The position numbers and the translations under genes are program-made. The notes below the pieces were generated by a model, which was not told where the DNA came from, made no database searches, and saw nothing but the letters and a program-made list of their open reading frames with translations. Source: UBA1100 sp964533265 (GTDB taxonomy: Bacteria; Verrucomicrobiota; Verrucomicrobiia; Limisphaerales; UBA1100). From it: a stretch of DNA of 64,000 bases. Location of the stretch: the NCBI GenBank assembly GCA_964533265.1, contig CAZHJW010000001.1, forward strand, positions 1 through 64,000, given 5' to 3'. Below, one piece after another: positions 27,277 to 36,689 of this stretch (position 1 is its first letter; every line of letters begins with the position of its first letter).

Positions 27277-29757
27277 TTAGATATCCAGGTTTCGGACGTT
27301 TAGGGCGTTGTCTTCTATGAATTTGCGCCGGGGCGCGACTTCGTCGCCCATGAGATCGACGAACATTCGTTCAGCTTCCACTACATCAGTTAATTCCACA
27401 CGGAGAAGCTTGCGTGTTTCGGGGTTCATCGTAGTTTCAAAAAGTTCTTTTGGATTCATTTCCCCGAGGCCTTTAAAGCGTTTAATTTGCATGCCTCGAC
27501 GACCAATTTCAATTATGGTGCTAAGAATTTCTGAAAGCGAAAACAGAGGATGAGCCCGATCTTCATCACCTTCAACCAAGTCAAAAAGCGGCTTATCTTG
27601 GGCTTCATAATGATCTACAGGGAGGCCCTTTCGGCTCAGTTTGCCTAGGAGATCTTGAACTGGTTTACTTTCATGCAGCTCCACATGCAAAGCCCGGCGC
27701 GCTGTGCCATTCTTTGCAGGTTTAACGGAATCTTCGGAAGGGTCACCAAAGAGGTTCAAGTCAGCATTCTTTTTTGCAAATTTTGCCAACTCTGTGTCAC
27801 TATGAAAATAATGGACTGCCTCCTCATTTCCGTCACGCACCTTTATGAGGTGTGTCGGCAGCTCCCCGCTCTTTTTTCGTTGTTCGACGTATTGGGCGAA
27901 ATTACCACCATGTCGCTTGATGGATCGGGCGTACTTATCGAGTGTGATAAGTAATTCGAGTATCTCGCGCATCTGCTTGTTGTTAAGCGTCTTTCTGGAA
28001 CTTAGTTTGAGGCGGATATCCTCGGCACCAAGATCTATGAGAATCTTGTTCAGTTCATTGTCATCAGCTATATATTCAACGCGTTTTTTACGTGAGATTT
28101 GGTAGAGGGGTGGTTGTGCGATATACACGTATCCATGTTTAACTAAGTCATACATACGTCGATAGAAAAACGTAAGTAATAACGTTCGAATGTGGCTTCC
28201 GTCTACATCCGCATCGGTCATAATTATGATTTTGTGATAGCGAAGTTTTTCGAGGTCAAAAGAGCCCTCGCCCTCCTTGATTCCTTCACCACTTATTCCT
28301 GTGCCGACGGCTGTAATCATTGTCCTTATTTCTTTATTTTCAAGGACTTTGCCGAGGCGCGCTTTTTCAACATTGATAAGTTTGCCTCGAATCGGAAGGA
28401 TAGCCTGAAATTTACGGTCGCGCCCTTGTTTGGCTGAGCCGCCCGCAGAGTCACCCTCGACAATGTACAGTTCGGTATTGGCTGGATCCCTGTCTGAGCA
28501 GTCGGCCAGCTTGCCAGGTAGACCGCCGCCGGTCATGGCGCTTTTGCGCACGGTTTCACGTGCCTTGCGTGCAGCTTCTCGAGCTAGAGCTGCAGTTAAT
28601 GCTTTATCGATGACCTGTTTGGCGATCGAAGGGTTGGTGTCAAAAAAATGCATTAGGCCATCATAGGTAGCTTTACTGGTGACTCCCTCGATTTCATTGT
28701 TAACGAGTTTCCCCTTGGTCTGTGAGTTGAATCGTGGGTCAGGGAGTTTTACGCTGATAACAGCCACCAACCCTTCACGAACATCATCACCAGATATACT
28801 GGGATCCTTGTCCTTAAGTAAATTGTTGTTTTTAGCGTATTGATTAATAGTTCTGGTGAGTGCAGTTCGGAAGCCAGTCAAATGAGCGCCTCCATCTACA
28901 TTGGGGATGGAGTTCGCGTAACAAAGAATCTGATCGTTATAGCTGTCATTGTACTGGATAACGATATCCACAAATACATCTCCATTTTTATTAGCGATTA
29001 CGATCGGTTTGGAGTGGACTACATTCTTGTTGGTGCCAAGTTGGCGGACGAATTGCTCAATACCATCCCTATAAAAGAAAGTCTCAGACTTATTATCCTC
29101 TCGATCATCTACTAAAGTGATTTCGACTCCGGGGTTTAGGAAGGCTAATTCACGCATGCGGGTAGCCAGCATATTAAACTGGAACTCTTGTGTGATGGTG
29201 AATATAGCAGAGTCAGGCTTGAACACCACATAAGTACCAGTATTCTTTGTTTCCCCAATCACCTCGAGTTTGCGGGTGGTTTTACCCTGTGCAAACTCCA
29301 TTGTGTGAACCTTGCCATCACGGCTTACTTCAACTTTAAACCATTCTGATAGCGCATTAACACACTTGGCTCCGACTCCGTGAAGCCCGCCCGAATATTT
29401 GTACGCCCCTTGACCGAATTTTCCGCCGGCATGGAGGTTTGTGAGGACAAGCTCAACCGCAGGAATCTTAAATTTTGGATGTTTGTCTACGGGAATCCCT
29501 CGCCCATCATCGCGAATACTAACAGAACCATCTACATGAATTGCTACAGTGATGTGTTCGCAGAAACCGGCTAAATGTTCGTCAATTGAGTTATCGAGCA
29601 CTTCGAAAACGCAGTGATGGAGCCCGCGTTCATCGGGGTCACCAATATACATTCCGGGTCGTTTGCGAACAGCTTCAAGACCTTCGAGTTTGTCGATTTT
29701 TGAGGCATCATACTTCGCGTCGCCAGTAGTGCTGGCCACTTCCTTCTTTTTCGGCAT
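27277..29757 (-). CDS. gyrB: DNA gyrase subunit B
   Basis: An 826-residue ATPase subunit of gyrase. The GHKL ATP site is visible (VLDNSIDEHLAG, VSIRDDGRGIPVD, YSGGLHGVGAKCVNALS). The Toprim metal residues are in EGDSAGGSAKQGRDRKFQA and the MTDADVDGSHIRTL block. The C-terminal signature RFKGLGEMNP is present. Together with gyrA it forms a two-gene operon on the minus strand. The AT-rich 170 bp upstream should hold its promoter. Confidence 0.97.
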   Translation of the reverse strand: MPKKKEVASTTGDAKYDASKIDKLEGLEAVRKRPGMYIGDPDERGLHHCVFEVLDNSIDEHLAGFCEHITVAIHVDGSVSIRDDGRGIPVDKHPKFKIPAVELVLTNLHAGGKFGQGAYKYSGGLHGVGAKCVNALSEWFKVEVSRDGKVHTMEFAQGKTTRKLEVIGETKNTGTYVVFKPDSAIFTITQEFQFNMLATRMRELAFLNPGVEITLVDDREDNKSETFFYRDGIEQFVRQLGTNKNVVHSKPIVIANKNGDVFVDIVIQYNDSYNDQILCYANSIPNVDGGAHLTGFRTALTRTINQYAKNNNLLKDKDPSISGDDVREGLVAVISVKLPDPRFNSQTKGKLVNNEIEGVTSKATYDGLMHFFDTNPSIAKQVIDKALTAALAREAARKARETVRKSAMTGGGLPGKLADCSDRDPANTELYIVEGDSAGGSAKQGRDRKFQAILPIRGKLINVEKARLGKVLENKEIRTMITAVGTGISGEGIKEGEGSFDLEKLRYHKIIIMTDADVDGSHIRTLLLTFFYRRMYDLVKHGYVYIAQPPLYQISRKKRVEYIADDNELNKILIDLGAEDIRLKLSSRKTLNNKQMREILELLITLDKYARSIKRHGGNFAQYVEQRKKSGELPTHLIKVRDGNEEAVHYFHSDTELAKFAKKNADLNLFGDPSEDSVKPAKNGTARRALHVELHESKPVQDLLGKLSRKGLPVDHYEAQDKPLFDLVEGDEDRAHPLFSLSEILSTIIEIGRRGMQIKRFKGLGEMNPKELFETTMNPETRKLLRVELTDVVEAERMFVDLMGDEVAPRRKFIEDNALNVRNLDI

Positions 29758-29930
29758 TTTTTCTATTAAATTCTACTATTTGGGTCAAAATCCCAAAGAA
29801 GAGAAAGTAGACAAAATAGAGTTTTATCACAAACGTTTTTCATTAATAGCTAACACTAATACACTGTATATTGAACCGAGAGAGAGGGCGGCTACAATAT
29901 AGAGTGCATGTTAATAACTAGTGAGCAAGA
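29758..29930. other. gyrB upstream region
   Basis: This AT-rich stretch (173 bp) lies between the sigma-operon terminator and gyrB and contains no gene. It should hold the minus-strand gyrBA promoter. I cannot pick a single convincing -35/-10 pair by eye. Confidence 0.35.
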
Positions 29931-29957
29931 AGAAAGCCCCGCAAGGCGGGGCTTTCT
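29931..29957 (-). terminator. Intrinsic terminator after the sigma/anti-sigma genes
   Basis: A perfect 12-bp stem, AGAAAGCCCCGC (29931-29942) with GCGGGGCTTTCT (29946-29957), and a 3-base loop. It begins 20 bp after the anti-sigma stop on the minus strand and is followed by a short T-rich stretch. It isolates the rho-to-anti-sigma run from gyrBA. Confidence 0.88.
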
Positions 29958-29976
29958 AAAAAATTGATAAAAGCTC

Positions 29977-30567
29977 TTATCGGTCTGGATTTTCTATGGA
30001 TTCAGGAAGAGTGTTGGGATCCTCAGGGCTGATGAGGTTTCCATTGCCCTGAATTCCCTCGAAGCTGAAAACTCCAACTTCCGGAGTCTTAGTTGATTCC
30101 TCTTCTAGCAAAGAGGTCGAATTTTCAGTTAATCCGCTAGTTGTCTCGTTATGAATGGAAGGATAATTCAGTGTTTCATTTGAATTATTATCCACGCTGA
30201 CCGAATCGTAATTTAGTATTAGGGCCGAAATAGCGAGCAAGCTTCCCGCAGGAAGCAACCAATGTAGTAAGCTTCCCTGCCCGGAAGGGTGCGACTCCAA
30301 TACTTGAGTTGGATTTGGCTCTTTGAGGGCAGTTGACTCCTCAAATTCAATTTGCCGTTGGATTTGAGACCAGTAAAAAGTCCTAGATTCTTCTAATTTT
30401 GCCTCGTTTTCGCCTGATTTTAGTAGTATTTGGATCGTTTCAAGCTCATCAGCTACGGACTTAGCCTCTAGGCTTGAGTCAACCAGATTGGCTATTATTG
30501 CTGATTCCTGAGGTGCAAGTTCACCGTCCAGCCAAGCTTGTATTTTTAGTCTATCTTCCTGATTCAT
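29977..30567 (-). CDS. Putative anti-sigma factor, single-pass membrane protein
   Basis: A 196-residue protein. The N-terminus (EDRLKIQAWLDGELAPQESA) resembles the helical anti-sigma domain of zinc-less anti-sigma factors. A membrane helix (HWLLPAGSLLAISALIL) follows near residues 100-120, and then an acidic Ser/Thr/Asn-rich extracytoplasmic tail. It starts 19 bp after the ECF sigma gene, the usual arrangement for a sigma factor and its inhibitor. The signal it senses is unknown. Confidence 0.75.
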   Translation of the reverse strand: MNQEDRLKIQAWLDGELAPQESAIIANLVDSSLEAKSVADELETIQILLKSGENEAKLEESRTFYWSQIQRQIEFEESTALKEPNPTQVLESHPSGQGSLLHWLLPAGSLLAISALILNYDSVSVDNNSNETLNYPSIHNETTSGLTENSTSLLEEESTKTPEVGVFSFEGIQGNGNLISPEDPNTLPESIENPDR

Positions 30568-30586
30568 TATACGCTGATTTATAGAC

Positions 30587-31186
30587 TTATCCTCGCCTTT
30601 CTTTCTTCAAAGAAATTAACATTTTTGCCAGTCGCCTTCTAGCATAGAATAATCGACTCATCACCGTTCCGATCGAGCATTGCATGGATTTGGCTATTTC
30701 CCGATATTCCATCCGCTCAAATTCATGCAGGACAAGGACCGTTCGGTGTTCGTAACTTAGCTTTTCCATGGCCTTGTCAATTTCTTGGCGTAATTCAGAG
30801 CGTTCCATGCCTTCGGTAGGATTATATTCCTCAATGGGCATTCTGCGCTCAAATCCACCGGGTTCTTCATCCATTTGATCAAGCGAATCGGTCTTTTGTC
30901 TTTGCTTCTTTCGTAAAAGATCCAAGCATAGGTTAATGCAGATTCGCGTCATCCAGGTGGTAAAGCTAGAGTTGCGCTGGAATTGCGTTAACCGCTGCCA
31001 GCCTTTTACCCACGCCTCTTGAGAGATGTCCAAAGCTTCATCTGGATTGCGCAACATACTGAAAGCCCGTGCATAAATTTTATCCCTGTGTCGATGGATT
31101 AGCTCTTCATAAGGTTCCATGTTTCCTTTCTGGGAGGAAAGAACCAACTCATCGTCGGAAGAATTGGGGAAATCAGGCTTAGTCAT
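30587..31186 (-). CDS. ECF-type RNA polymerase sigma factor (sigma-70 family, RpoE-like)
   Basis: A 199-residue protein. Region 2 spans YEELIHRHRDKIYARAFSML and the LDISQEAWVKGW core-binding/-10 helix. Region 4 spans LSYEHRTVLVLHEFERMEYR and the helix-turn-helix EIAKSMQCSIGTVMSRLFYA. It should direct transcription of a stress or envelope regulon when its membrane-bound inhibitor, encoded just downstream, lets go. The gene begins 4 bp after hisB, so it seems to be read from the same transcript as trxB-hisB. Confidence 0.92.
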   Translation of the reverse strand: MTKPDFPNSSDDELVLSSQKGNMEPYEELIHRHRDKIYARAFSMLRNPDEALDISQEAWVKGWQRLTQFQRNSSFTTWMTRICINLCLDLLRKKQRQKTDSLDQMDEEPGGFERRMPIEEYNPTEGMERSELRQEIDKAMEKLSYEHRTVLVLHEFERMEYREIAKSMQCSIGTVMSRLFYARRRLAKMLISLKKERRG

Positions 31187-31190
31187 ACCC

Positions 31191-31856
31191 TTATCCCTTC
31201 AATTGGCCCTTGGTGCTTGGTATAGAGTGACCGATGCGTGGGTCTTTTTGACAGGCAAAATCCATGGCCTTGGCAAAGGCTTTAAATATGGCCTCTACTA
31301 CATGATGTGGTTCTTGACCGTAGAGCAATTCCAAGTGGAGATTGCAACGGGCTTCGTTGGTGAATCCCTGGAAAAATTCGCGTGCCAACCCAAATCGAAA
31401 CCGGCAGGAATCATCTTGATTCATTTCTCCTTTCAATATTTTGAAGCCCAGCTTGTCCATGCCATTCCATACAAGGTATGGGCGTCCGCTGAAATCAACT
31501 ACGGCTCTAGCCAAGGTTTCATCCATGGGTAAATGCGCTTCACCCCACAGGGGGTTGCGTGGGTCAAATCCAGTGCCGTAGCGCCGAATGCCGCGCTTCT
31601 CGCCCAGAGCCTGCCAGTAGGCCTGCCCCAACGAAATACCTACATCCTCTACGGCATGATGCAAATCCACATCGATATCTCCGATGCATTTTACATGGAG
31701 GTCACAAACAGCGTGTTTGGCGAAGAGTGTGAGCATGTGGTCGAAGAATGGAATGCCTGTGACTATCGATGACTTGCCTTTGCCGTCGATCTTCAGTTTG
31801 AGGGTGATCCGGGTTTCGCCCGTGACGCGTTCAATATGCGCCGTGCGCGTGCTCAT
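31191..31856 (-). CDS. hisB: Imidazoleglycerol-phosphate dehydratase
   Basis: A 221-residue monofunctional IGPD of histidine synthesis. The Mn-binding His clusters are visible in FFDHMLTLFAKHA, DLHHAVEDVGI and EPHHVVEAIFKAFA. Compared with the usual protein of about 195-200 residues it carries an extra stretch at about 94-106 (GTGFDPRNPLWGE) just before the conserved PMDE. There is no phosphatase domain. It lies between trxB (42 bp) and the ECF sigma gene (4 bp). Confidence 0.94.
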   Translation of the reverse strand: MSTRTAHIERVTGETRITLKLKIDGKGKSSIVTGIPFFDHMLTLFAKHAVCDLHVKCIGDIDVDLHHAVEDVGISLGQAYWQALGEKRGIRRYGTGFDPRNPLWGEAHLPMDETLARAVVDFSGRPYLVWNGMDKLGFKILKGEMNQDDSCRFRFGLAREFFQGFTNEARCNLHLELLYGQEPHHVVEAIFKAFAKAMDFACQKDPRIGHSIPSTKGQLKG

Positions 31857-31898
31857 GGTGACTGTTTCTTAGCGGAGAAATTGCAGAAAAGCGACTGT

Positions 31899-32843
31899 TT
31901 ATTGATTCTCGCTGGCCAGCAGGCGTTCTGCATCAATGGCGGCCGCACAACCCATTCCTGCCGCCGTGACGGCCTGTCTATAGACTTTATCAGAACAGTC
32001 ACCAGCCACAAATACGCCTTCAACATTTGTTTGGGAACCTTCACTTCGGCGAATGTAACCGTCCTCATCCATATCGAGTTTGCCGTCAAATATTTGCGTA
32101 TTTGGTATGTGTCCGATGGCAATAAACACACCAGCACATTCAATTGTTTGTTCTTCGTTGGTTTTGTTGTTCTGCAGGCGTACTCCGGCAACCTTGTCAT
32201 CATTTCCGCCTAAGATTTCGGTAACTTCTGAATTCCAGACAGGCTCAATATTATCGTTATTTAACGCCCTTTCAGCCATAACCTTGGAGGCTCGCAACTC
32301 ATCTCGACGATGCACAAGATAAACCTTACTAGCAAACCGGGTAAGAAAGGTGGCCTCTTCGCAGGCCGAATCACCGCCGCCTACAACAACAAGAGGTTTG
32401 TCTCGGAACATCGGTAGTGCCCCATCGCAAGTTGCGCAGTAAGTGACTCCTTTCTTATCCAATTTCTTCTCGCTTTCCAGCCCTAGATGGCGGTGTCCTG
32501 CTCCGCTGGCGATAATCAGGGTTTGTGCGGTCATTTTCTCTCCGTCCACTTTGAGTTCAAAGGGCCGCCTGCTCAGGTTGACTGAATCAACAGTGCTTCC
32601 GAATTTAACCTGTGCGCCAAAACGTTCAGCTTGTTGTTGAAGGTTAATCATTAGTTCGGTGCCATCAATCCCTTCAGGCCAACCTGGAAAATTCTCCACG
32701 ATACTTGTTGTGGTTAGGAGTCCTCCAGGCATTGCTCCGGTTAAAACAATAGGTTTAAGTTGAGCACGGGCTGTATATAGTGCTGCTGTAAGGCCAGCAC
32801 ATCCCGACCCAATAATTACGACCTTCTCTATCTCGCTTGACAT
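31899..32843 (-). CDS. trxB: Thioredoxin reductase
   Basis: A 314-residue flavoprotein that reduces thioredoxin with NADPH. It has an FAD motif GSGCAGLTAALYTARA, the redox-active C136-A-T-C139 in the family position YCATCDGALP, the NADPH motif VVGGGDSACEEATFL and a second FAD block VFVAGDCSDKVYRQ. Length is typical. It lies between smc (55 bp) and hisB. Confidence 0.95.
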   Translation of the reverse strand: MSSEIEKVVIIGSGCAGLTAALYTARAQLKPIVLTGAMPGGLLTTTSIVENFPGWPEGIDGTELMINLQQQAERFGAQVKFGSTVDSVNLSRRPFELKVDGEKMTAQTLIIASGAGHRHLGLESEKKLDKKGVTYCATCDGALPMFRDKPLVVVGGGDSACEEATFLTRFASKVYLVHRRDELRASKVMAERALNNDNIEPVWNSEVTEILGGNDDKVAGVRLQNNKTNEEQTIECAGVFIAIGHIPNTQIFDGKLDMDEDGYIRRSEGSQTNVEGVFVAGDCSDKVYRQAVTAAGMGCAAAIDAERLLASENQ

Positions 32844-32898
32844 CTACGGCTACGCTACGTAGACGCCTTGCTCATGGCAAGAGGAAGCTTTGAAGGGG

Positions 32899-35800
32899 CT
32901 ATTTCGCGAGAAAGACCTCTTCGTTATCTTTCTTCTCGGCGACTTGTTTGGTTTCTGATGCGAGGTCATTTTGGCTTTCCGCCTGCGCCGGGCTAAACTT
33001 GACGCTTACGATGCGGCTTACTCCTCGTTCCTGCATAGTTACTCCATACAGGACATCTGCTGCTGCGATAGTTCGTTTACTGTGAGTGATGACAATAAAC
33101 TGCGAGTGCACTAGGAATTCTTTGAGCTTTTGCACGTATCGTTCAATGTTCGCGTCATCCAATGGAGCGTCCAATTCATCAAGAACACAAAATGGACTGG
33201 GTTTCACTTGGTAAAGTGAGAACAAAAGCCCAACAGCGGTCATTGTTTGTTCTCCTCCCGAAAGTAAGCCAATGCGGTGAAGCTTTTTGCCCGGTGGTGA
33301 AGCAACGATTTCTACTCCTGCCTCAAGGACATCTTCATCTTCGGTGAGAACCAAGTCAGCCCGCCCTCCACCGAATAGATCTGGAAAAATTTTCTGGAAA
33401 TTAGCCCTAACTTTTTCGAAAGTTTCGGTAAACATTTCCCGCGATTGTTTATCAATTCGTGCAATGACTTCCTCGAGTTCCGTTTTAGCAGTAACTAAAT
33501 CTTCATACTGAGTGTTGAGAAAAGTATAACGCTCTTCCACTTCCTGGTATTCGTCAATGGCCACCAAATTCACAGGACCCATGCTGTCTATCTTCTCTTG
33601 CATTTGGTTTACTTGCTCTCTAACCATATTCCAATCGGTCGGTAAATTGGCGTCGGATGGCGAAACGGTTTCAATGCTAGTTCGCCCATCTGCAGTAATG
33701 TTGATTGTACTCTTCTCTCCATGCACTTCGCGGAGATCTAGGTTAAATTTTTCCTGAATACGCTCAACAAGCTGTTCCTGTTTCATTTGTTTTTGGGTGA
33801 CCTCCACCTCAATTTCGCCCTTCCGTTCCTGCATTTCTGAAAGCGAGTTACGTATATCGGAAAGTTTCATTTCTCGGCGTTCGGCGTTTTCAGCTTGTGA
33901 ATTACGTTTTTCGGTCAAACTTATAATCGCAGCAGAGGATGACTCGCGGTCAATCCGTAAACGTTCGGTTTCTCGTCTGGATTCAGCATTTTGAGATTCA
34001 AATTGTATCTTGCGTTCGGCACTTTCAGTTAATGTTTGCTGGGCTCTTTCAAGTGTGCGCCGTAGTTCTGCCAATTGTTGCTCCATTGGTATTTTTTGTT
34101 CCTGCAGGGAGGACTCGCGCTCTTCTGCTTTAGATAAAGCCACACGAGCCTCAGTCAGTTCCTCTTGGCCAATTTCACGATGTTCGCGTTGTTTATCTAT
34201 AAAAGACTCGTGACATTCAATTTGCTCGTTTAATAGGCGGGTTTGCTCTTCCTTTTGTCGAATATGTGTCGAAAGTTTGATGAATCTCTGTTTGGTAACT
34301 TCTTCCTGTTCGGCAAGGTTTTGCACTTCGAATAATACGGTTTCGATTTTCTGATCGAGCACTTTTCGCGAATTTTCAAGAGCGTTGAATTCTCCTTTTC
34401 TTGTGGCAACGGCAACCTCTCGGTCGCTCAATTCGTCGCGCGCATTTTGCAGGGTCGCATGAAGTTCGGTTTGTTCTGCTAACAGTTGGCCTTTTGTTCG
34501 ACTAATTTCATCAATTTTATCACACAATTCATTTATTTGAGCCCCCAATTCATCGATTTGGTTGCGACGCGCCAACACAGAGTGGTGTTCCTTGCCGGTC
34601 CCTTCTCCACCAGTGAAAACACCTTGCTGACTTAAGGATTCACCCTTATGTGTTACGTAATCGAAACGTCCTGGGTTCATCCCCCACAGTCGAGTGGCTG
34701 TTTTCAGGTTTTCCACGATCAATGTATGGCCAAGTAATGTCTGAATAAGGGGCTGTATGTGCTCATCGGTTTTCACCACGTCCAAAGCGTGAATTGCTTC
34801 GTTTGGCACATCGCTTGGCGGTATGGCCCCGCCTCGCTGGCGTAACAATTCCAACGAGACAATGCTCGCCCTTCCTAAGTCGTCATCTGTAAGTCGGCGA
34901 AGCATTTCGTCCACGTTTTGGGGCTGTTCAGTAATTACAAGTTGGATGTTGGCGCCCAAGGCGGCCGTTACTGCTTGTTCGTATTCTCTTGGCACTTCGA
35001 TTTGATCAGCAAGTGATCCAATGGCTGAATCAAATTGCATGAGGATCGTTTGTGCGCCTGTGCTGAAGCCTTCCTTTGATTCAATGAGTTGTTTCAACAC
35101 TTCTTTACGGGATTTAGCTTCTGCTTGGCGTTGGAGCAAATCATCTAGTTCATCTTCTGTTTCAATAAGGCAGCCGCTGATCACCGAAAGCCGCGATTGT
35201 CGTTCTTTAACAGTTCCGCGGTGGGTTTGGACATGCAGCGAATCATCTTCAACGCTTCGTTCAAATTCTCCGAGACTTGACTGAAGATTGCTTCGCTCTT
35301 CCTCTAGTTGTATTTTCTCAGCGGAAAGCTTTTCCAATCTTGCTGCGTTGCTCTGTTTTTGTATTTCTAGGCCATTGTATTTGTTGCGAATAGAGGCTAG
35401 GTGATCATTTTGTTCGGTGGATTCGGAGCTGGTGATTGAAAGATCAGATTGACGAGTGCTGATGGCATTATCGATATCTTCGACGACTCCTCGTTTTTCA
35501 TTTTCATGTTGATGCGCTCGCTCCAGGGAACGGTTTGAATCAGCAAGTTGTTGATTGATGCGTTCAAGTTCTGCATCAACCAGTTTTCGACGCTCCTGCG
35601 CGCCAGCGATATCTGTTTCCGCCTCGGAGTGCTGAATCTCAAGCTCCTCCATACGCTGTTCGTTGTATTGAATTCGATTACTGTGTTGATCAACCTCAGA
35701 CTTTAATTTCAAGCCCTGCTGTTGGGTGGTGCTTATCTGTTGGTCGATGTCCGCAAGTGCCTGCCGCAACTGCTTGAGTGTCGTTTCTTCTTCAATGATG

Positions 35801-36609
35801 CCAGAGGAGTGGTTCTCTAGATTATCACGGATGACATCTGATTCTTTGCGTATATTCCTTAGATCCTGTTCAATTGTATCGAATTCATGCCGTGCGAGCT
35901 TGGTTTCCAGATCTCGTAGATCATCCATTATTTTTTGGTATCGGCGTGCTTTGCCGGCTTGTCGCTGAAGTGAACCAATCTGCCTTTTAACCTCCCGAAT
36001 AGTATCTTCTAAGCGCAATACATTTTGCTCTGTGTATTCGAGTTTGCGTAAGGCTTCTTTTTTCTGCTGTTTAAATTTAGTGATACCTGCGGCCTCCTCG
36101 AATACGGTTCGCCTTTCGCTTGGTTTGCTTTTGATGATATTGGTAATCTGGCCTTGGGCCATGATGCTGTAACTGTTGCGCCCGACACCAGTGCCCATAA
36201 AAAGATGCTGGATATCGCGTAGGCGGCATGGAGCTCCATTAAGGAAATATTCGCTTCCGCCGTCTCTGAAGACTCGACGGGTAACGGTCAATTCGGTAAA
36301 GCTGAGGTCGACTCCCGCTGCACTAAGATTCTCCTCATCCATATCACCGAGTGTAATTGACACTTCGGCCATGCTGGTCGGCTTGCGGCCGCGGACTCCC
36401 TCAGTGCCGCTGAAAATGACATCGGCCATTTCTCCACCCCTTAAGGCCTTGGCCGATTGCTCGCCTAGCACCCATCGGATGGCATCAGATATGTTTGATT
36501 TTCCGCACCCATTAGGGCCAACAACTGCCGTTATCCCAGGTTCGAAATTCAGGGTTGTCTTATCGGCAAACGACTTAAATCCAATCGCTTTCAGGCTTTT
36601 TAGAAACAT
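32899..36609 (-). CDS. smc: Chromosome segregation protein SMC
   Basis: A 1236-residue condensin ATPase. The N-terminal Walker A is GPNGCGKSN. Long coiled coils flank a hinge at about residues 500-670 (GSLADQIEVPREYEQAVTAA). The C-terminal ABC signature is LLSGGEQTMTAVGLLF, followed by Walker B CVLDELDAPLDDANIERY. The QTMTAV variant of the usual KALTAL is a small family difference. scpA and scpB are not in the window. The gene follows a WYL regulator on the same strand. Confidence 0.96.
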   Translation of the reverse strand: MFLKSLKAIGFKSFADKTTLNFEPGITAVVGPNGCGKSNISDAIRWVLGEQSAKALRGGEMADVIFSGTEGVRGRKPTSMAEVSITLGDMDEENLSAAGVDLSFTELTVTRRVFRDGGSEYFLNGAPCRLRDIQHLFMGTGVGRNSYSIMAQGQITNIIKSKPSERRTVFEEAAGITKFKQQKKEALRKLEYTEQNVLRLEDTIREVKRQIGSLQRQAGKARRYQKIMDDLRDLETKLARHEFDTIEQDLRNIRKESDVIRDNLENHSSGIIEEETTLKQLRQALADIDQQISTTQQQGLKLKSEVDQHSNRIQYNEQRMEELEIQHSEAETDIAGAQERRKLVDAELERINQQLADSNRSLERAHQHENEKRGVVEDIDNAISTRQSDLSITSSESTEQNDHLASIRNKYNGLEIQKQSNAARLEKLSAEKIQLEEERSNLQSSLGEFERSVEDDSLHVQTHRGTVKERQSRLSVISGCLIETEDELDDLLQRQAEAKSRKEVLKQLIESKEGFSTGAQTILMQFDSAIGSLADQIEVPREYEQAVTAALGANIQLVITEQPQNVDEMLRRLTDDDLGRASIVSLELLRQRGGAIPPSDVPNEAIHALDVVKTDEHIQPLIQTLLGHTLIVENLKTATRLWGMNPGRFDYVTHKGESLSQQGVFTGGEGTGKEHHSVLARRNQIDELGAQINELCDKIDEISRTKGQLLAEQTELHATLQNARDELSDREVAVATRKGEFNALENSRKVLDQKIETVLFEVQNLAEQEEVTKQRFIKLSTHIRQKEEQTRLLNEQIECHESFIDKQREHREIGQEELTEARVALSKAEERESSLQEQKIPMEQQLAELRRTLERAQQTLTESAERKIQFESQNAESRRETERLRIDRESSSAAIISLTEKRNSQAENAERREMKLSDIRNSLSEMQERKGEIEVEVTQKQMKQEQLVERIQEKFNLDLREVHGEKSTINITADGRTSIETVSPSDANLPTDWNMVREQVNQMQEKIDSMGPVNLVAIDEYQEVEERYTFLNTQYEDLVTAKTELEEVIARIDKQSREMFTETFEKVRANFQKIFPDLFGGGRADLVLTEDEDVLEAGVEIVASPPGKKLHRIGLLSGGEQTMTAVGLLFSLYQVKPSPFCVLDELDAPLDDANIERYVQKLKEFLVHSQFIVITHSKRTIAAADVLYGVTMQERGVSRIVSVKFSPAQAESQNDLASETKQVAEKKDNEEVFLAK

Positions 36610-36689
36610 TCAGACCTCCTTATGCCGGCAAAATTGCGGGCGAGGTGATAATCCGGTGGATTTCGGCCTTGGCCAAGTGGATTTGCGTC

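Noticed and set aside
29821..29920. Possible replication origin near gyrB
   Set aside because: The region is AT-rich, but no cluster of DnaA boxes could be seen and dnaA or dnaN is not adjacent.
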